Assembly (NCBI GenBank): GCA_029940115.1
Contig: JAOZRQ010000218.1
Coordinates: 1-7,887, forward strand
DNA: 7,887 nt
DNA from: Desulfobacterales bacterium
GTDB lineage: Bacteria > Desulfobacterota > Desulfobacteria > Desulfobacterales > 4be13
Direction: 5' to 3'
Shown here: positions 5,796 through 7,887 of the stretch, one piece after another
Layout of the letters: each line of letters begins with the position of its first letter
Position numbering within the stretch: position 1 is the stretch's first letter
Position numbers and translations under genes: made by a program
The notes under the pieces: model-generated
What the model saw: only the letters and a program-made list of their open reading frames with translations
The model's database searches: none
Told to the model about the DNA's origin: nothing

Positions 5796-6626
5796 CTACG
5801 TGTGTTCCACAGTGAACACATGGGAGTGGAGGTTGGATATCCATTGCTTCCCCTCTTGGGTGACGCGCAGATATCGCAACGCGTCCTGAATATACGGATC
5901 CACCACATTCCAGAAGAATTTCGCATAGTTTTTCCTCATATCCTCCGGATTCTTGTATCCAATATTCTCATTGGTGCCGGTCTCCTCAAATTCATAGAAG
6001 AGCGCGGGGATCTTTCGCAGATAACCGGGATCGCCGAGCTGGCCGATCAGGTCTGCCCCCCTCACCAATCCTGGGTAACTGGCGGTATCCTTGTGGAAAT
6101 CATCATCCGGGATGGGAAAGCGGGTCATTTCGATGCACGAGGCGATGAAATCGGAATCACCATCAAAGAGACGCTTTCCGCCGAAACGCTCAATGATGAA
6201 CAGTTTCCCCCGATCCACATGAAAGGGGGTCAGCGCGGCAGAGGTTCCGCCCGGGGGGAGCTCCACCGTCTTTCCCTCAACGCCGGTGGCAAAGAAATTC
6301 CCGATGTCCTGCCTGCATATTCCCTTGACAAAGCCGATATCATGGCACAGACAGGCCATGACAAAGTGCATCCAGTCCTTGGGAGAGACCCCACCCTCGC
6401 TCAGGTGTTTTCCTCTGAGGATCTCCTGCCCGCACATCGTCACCATGATGGTATGCTCGACATTGTGGTACAGCGCGTCGCAATTGGCGATGTTTTCCAA
6501 CGCGAGATGGCCCGTCCATTCGATGATGTTGGTGAAATTGGGCTCCACCAACCCGTAAGATCGCGTATAAGCGGCTTTGAGCTCCTGCACAAAAGGGTCT
6601 ATGATAAGCTTGTGAATGTTCAGCAT
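5796..6626 (-). CDS. HD-domain metal-dependent phosphohydrolase
   Basis: The 276-residue protein looks complete. The HD metal site is visible: H54 and H58 in LYHNVEHT (52-59), the defining H95-D96 in CHDIG (94-98), and D192 in VRGADLIGQ (188-196). Family-specific blocks are WTGHLALENIANCD (37-50), GKHLSEGGVSPKDW (72-85), TPFHVDRG (133-140) and the C-terminal DPYIQDALRYL. HD enzymes hydrolyse phosphate esters of nucleotides or cyclic nucleotides with a divalent metal; this subfamily, known from cyanobacteria and proteobacteria, has no assigned substrate that I know of. No membrane segment or sensor domain is seen, so it should be cytoplasmic. The start at 6626 is supported by family length; upstream, GGGAGAAG lies about 17 bases away, a poor ribosome site. 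It is a solitary gene, convergent with nothing intact, and its stop abuts the CTCACGAA array. Confidence 0.9.
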   Translation of the reverse strand: MLNIHKLIIDPFVQELKAAYTRSYGLVEPNFTNIIEWTGHLALENIANCDALYHNVEHTIMVTMCGQEILRGKHLSEGGVSPKDWMHFVMACLCHDIGFVKGICRQDIGNFFATGVEGKTVELPPGGTSAALTPFHVDRGKLFIIERFGGKRLFDGDSDFIASCIEMTRFPIPDDDFHKDTASYPGLVRGADLIGQLGDPGYLRKIPALFYEFEETGTNENIGYKNPEDMRKNYAKFFWNVVDPYIQDALRYLRVTQEGKQWISNLHSHVFTVEHT

Positions 6627-6684
6627 GACTCAATGTCCCATCTTCTCCCATGTAAATCAAATTTAAGGGTTGAGGGTTAAGAAG

Positions 6685-6702
6685 GGGATTGCCATCAATC
6701 CC
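6685..6702. other. Small stem-loop upstream of the HD gene
   Basis: GGGATTG (6685-6691) pairs with CAATCCC (6696-6702) around CCAT, about 60 bases upstream of the HD start codon. It could lie in the 5' leader of that gene or simply belong to the repeat that follows. No promoter hexamers are convincing nearby. Confidence 0.45.
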
Positions 6703-6739
6703 TTTGGTACCAAGAAAAACTTGGGATGTCAAACAAAGT
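6699..6739 (+). repeat. 41-bp dispersed repeat, copy A
   Basis: Aligns without gaps to 7043-7083. It starts TCCCTTTGGTACCAAG and ends ATGTCAAACAAAGT. Thirty-three of 41 positions agree and all eight differences are transitions. This copy lacks the second arm that makes the copy at 7052-7136 a hairpin. Confidence 0.8.
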
Positions 6740-6797
6740 TGCCTTGCTTCGAATTTTTGCTCGCGTCAGGCGTTTGTGAGAGCCCAACCAAGGGAGT

Positions 6798-6881
6798 GCA
6801 AAAGGGGCGGTTCATTGCCTTCCGACCTTCGGTGATTGTGTTCATTGTCTTTCAACCTGATGAGCCGGCAGCCCCTTTTGC
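6798..6881. repeat. Inverted repeat GCAAAAGGGGC, 11-bp arms
   Basis: GCAAAAGGGGC (6798-6808) and its exact complement (6871-6881) enclose 62 bases that also contain CCGACCTTCGG. No gene is encoded on either strand. It is possibly a small non-autonomous element. Confidence 0.65.
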
Positions 6882-6892
6882 GTCTCAAACCA

Positions 6893-6921
6893 TCGACAAC
6901 ACTGGCAAACGTGGATCCCAT
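6893..6921 (-). repeat. 29-bp inverted repeat, left arm
   Basis: This is the reverse complement of 7232-7260 with one T/C difference. It starts TCGACAACACTGGCAAACGT and ends with CCCAT. The two arms enclose 310 bases made of other repeats. Confidence 0.85.
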
Positions 6922-6970
6922 GTGGAATTGTGATGCGGACTCCCTTCCCTTCAAAGGGGAGCTGAATGCC

Positions 6971-7027
6971 AAAACCCGGTTTCTTTTCCCTTGACCTTCA
7001 CCCCCTCAACCGAAACCGGGTTTTTTT
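6971..7027 (+). terminator. Terminator-like inverted repeat with T-run
   Basis: AAAACCCGGTTTC (6971-6983) and GAAACCGGGTTTT (7012-7024) are perfect 13-bp complements and the right arm runs into seven T (7021-7027). The 28-base loop is long for an intrinsic terminator, and no plus-strand gene ends just upstream, so it could equally be a mobile palindrome. Confidence 0.5.
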
Positions 7028-7051
7028 CCCTCGTTCGCCCATTCCCTTTGG

Positions 7052-7136
7052 TATCAAGGAAAGCCCGAAATGTCAAGCAAAGTGTCGTCTTCTGGAAAGA
7101 AAGTTGTTGTTTGACATTTTTGAGCTTTCCCTGATA
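7052..7136. repeat. 85-bp hairpin (MITE-like) element
   Basis: Arms 7052-7080 and 7107-7136 are near-perfect complements: TATCAAGGAAAGC with GCTTTCCCTGATA, and AAATGTCAAGCAA with TTGTTTGACATTT, one mismatch in each pair, around 26 bases. Left-arm relatives occur at 6708-6739 and, inverted, at 5262-5287. No target-site duplication is evident and no transposase is present. Confidence 0.75.
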
Positions 7137-7160
7137 GCAAGGGGGTTGACACCGAATGGA

Positions 7161-7188
7161 GGCCCGTAAGGGCCGACATGTTTGTAGC
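7161..7188. repeat. REP-like hairpin GGCCC-GTAA-GGGCC with conserved tail
   Basis: A 5-bp stem (7161-7165 with 7170-7174) is followed by GACATGTTTGTAG. From memory, the combination of a CCCGTA(A)GGG hairpin and GACATGTTTGTAG occurs as a dispersed element in many genomes; I cannot verify that here. Confidence 0.5.
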
Positions 7189-7231
7189 TCTTTCCCGCAC
7201 AAATTGCGAATCGCATGGAACGGCTCAAACG

Positions 7232-7260
7232 ATGGGGTCCACGTTTGCCAGTGTTGTCGA
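7232..7260 (+). repeat. 29-bp inverted repeat, right arm
   Basis: This is the partner of 6893-6921. Both arms, read outward from their ATG, would spell MGSTFASVVD, but neither has a ribosome site and this one stops after 26 codons, so I do not call a gene. Confidence 0.8.
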
Positions 7261-7293
7261 CGCGAATTCCGGCTCAGACAATGGAGGGAGTCA

Positions 7294-7329
7294 ATCCGTG
7301 CGATCCGTGTGATCCGTCCGATCCGCGGT
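7294..7329. repeat. 9-bp tandem repeat ATCCGTGNG, four units
   Basis: Units ATCCGTGCG, ATCCGTGTG, ATCCGTCCG and ATCCGCGGT follow one another. It is a short degenerate tandem array of the same style as the ACTGAC and CTCACGAA runs elsewhere in the window. Confidence 0.75.
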
Positions 7330-7371
7330 TCGAACTGTGGGGCGGTTCAAGACGCAAGAAGGGCTTCCTGC

Positions 7372-7511
7372 CCACAATCCATGTCGTGGATCAAGGGGAT
7401 CGGGAGTGGATTCCGGGTCAGATGACGGGAACCTCGTCTGAGGGGAGTGAAGCCTCGGGGACTGCCGGTTCCCGTCATTTGCCCGGAATGACAGGTTTGT
7501 GTCGGATTTGG
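7372..7511 (+). repeat. Direct repeat of ~140 bp with internal stem-loop, copy 1
   Basis: Matches 7527-7667 at high identity with a one-base length difference. It begins CCACAATCCATGTCGTGGAT and holds a long inverted repeat: left arm GGATTCCGGGTCAGATGACG... (7408-7433), right arm 7467-7492, about 23 pairs around a 33-base loop. The outer ends, GTGGATTCC and GGAATGAC, are the same as those of the ATTCCC-N8-GGGAAT element at the window start. Confidence 0.85.
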
Positions 7512-7526
7512 GCAATCCCTTTCTCA

Positions 7527-7667
7527 CCACAATCCATGTCGTGGATCAAGGAGATTGAAAGTGGATTCCGGGTCAGATGACGAGAACCTCGTCTGAAGGG
7601 AATGAAACCTCGGGGGATTGCCGGTTCCCGTCATCTGCCCGGAATGACAGGTTTGTGTCGGGTTTGG
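7527..7667 (+). repeat. Direct repeat of ~140 bp with internal stem-loop, copy 2
   Basis: Second copy, offset 155 bases from the first. Stem arms are at 7563-7588 and 7623-7648; this left arm has CGAGAACC where copy 1 has CGGGAACC, weakening the stem by one pair. The 3' end overlaps the start of the 95-bp repeat at 7634. Confidence 0.85.
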
Positions 7668-7728
7668 AGCCAGGGATTGATTTTGAGACGGCGAAATTTG
7701 AGGCCCCTTCTTATAAACCATCCTTGTA
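7634..7728 (+). repeat. 95-bp direct repeat, copy 1
   Basis: Identical to 7793-7887 except for one base (CAGGGATTG against CAAGGATTG). It begins TCTGCCCGGAATGACAGG and ends ATCCTTGTA. The first part is the right arm of the stem-loop repeat. 7729-7737 is a short linker to the 56-bp repeat. Confidence 0.95.
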
Positions 7729-7737
7729 GTTCACAAT

Positions 7738-7793
7738 GGACAAAAGTCATATGCCAAAAAGCCGGACAAAAATTTCACCCACATCCAACAATT
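7738..7793 (+). repeat. 56-bp dispersed repeat, copy 2
   Basis: Same orientation as 5574-5629. TGCCAAAAAGCCGGACAAA is identical; the following bases are AATTTCACCCACAT here against GGTTCCACCCACAT there. It fills the gap between the two 95-bp repeats. Confidence 0.75.
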
Positions 7794-7887
7794 CTGCCCG
7801 GAATGACAGGTTTGTGTCGGGTTTGGAGCCAAGGATTGATTTTGAGACGGCGAAATTTGAGGCCCCTTCTTATAAACCATCCTTGTA
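7793..7887 (+). repeat. 95-bp direct repeat, copy 2, ending at the window edge
   Basis: Second copy, 159 bases after the first, running exactly to the last base of the window. The sequence ends at the same base where the similarity would be expected to run out if the window stopped at the repeat boundary, so the true continuation is unknown. Confidence 0.95.

Noticed and set aside
5515..5889. Plus-strand open frame containing THELTNS peptide repeats
   Set aside because: The peptide repeat is only the translation of the CTCACGAA octamer array; no start signal and no family resemblance.
5802..6680. Plus-strand open frame opposite the HD gene
   Set aside because: The minus strand carries complete HD motifs; the plus-strand product has none.
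7156..7580. Open frames in the 3' repeat region as possible small genes
   Set aside because: They translate known repeat units, lack ribosome sites and the same peptide ends recur from the duplicated DNA.
7372..7887. CRISPR-like array from regularly spaced repeats
   Set aside because: Repeats are 95-140 bp with 155-159 bp period and the intervening sequence is itself repeated; this is a dispersed-element array.

Overview
The window looks like an accessory, repeat-rich stretch of a bacterial genome. The protein families and the many dispersed short repeats (ATTCCC-N8-GGGAAT palindromes, ACTGAC and CTCACGAA octamers, GTCCCTACGGGAC palindromes) recall large, repeat-laden Desulfobacterota genomes such as Desulfonema or multicellular magnetotactic bacteria. 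That placement is inference from family memory; no rRNA, tRNA or housekeeping gene is present to test it. Both ends of the window lie inside repeats, so it may be a whole assembly contig that broke at repeats.

Layout: (a) 1-150, tandem 45-bp palindromic repeats and octamers. (b) 171-1736, an intact, GC-rich gene for an ATPase with a C-terminal PD-(D/E)XK nuclease fold, followed at 1740-1866 by the same repeat families that precede it. (c) 1871-2368, a good sigma70-type promoter with a palindrome in its spacer, driving two overlapping small ORFs that look like remnants of Uma2-like and TumE-like (toxin-antitoxin associated) genes. (d) 2373-3212, a SAM-dependent methyltransferase with the beginning of a second domain, cut off. 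(e) 3208-4897, a headless, frameshifted run of Calx-beta repeats. (f) 4893-5171, a headless and tailless ribbon-helix-helix-like gene. (g) 5169-5795, an intergenic patchwork of stem-loops, a REP-like triple palindrome and an 8-bp tandem array. (h) 5796-6626, minus strand, an intact HD-domain phosphohydrolase. (i) 6627-7887, 1.26 kb without a credible gene, made of inverted and direct repeats.

Only the ATPase-nuclease and the HD protein look complete. The five gene pieces between them are each truncated at one or both ends and abut directly, with no transposase, integrase or recognisable insertion sequence. No metabolic pathway or operon logic joins them. Either the region is a gene graveyard built by successive repeat-associated recombination and deletion, or some junctions are assembly or amplification chimeras. 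No complete novel system can be demonstrated here. The best leads are the repeat-bracketed ATPase-nuclease cassette, the operator-like palindrome in the promoter, and the hairpin-bearing repeat families.
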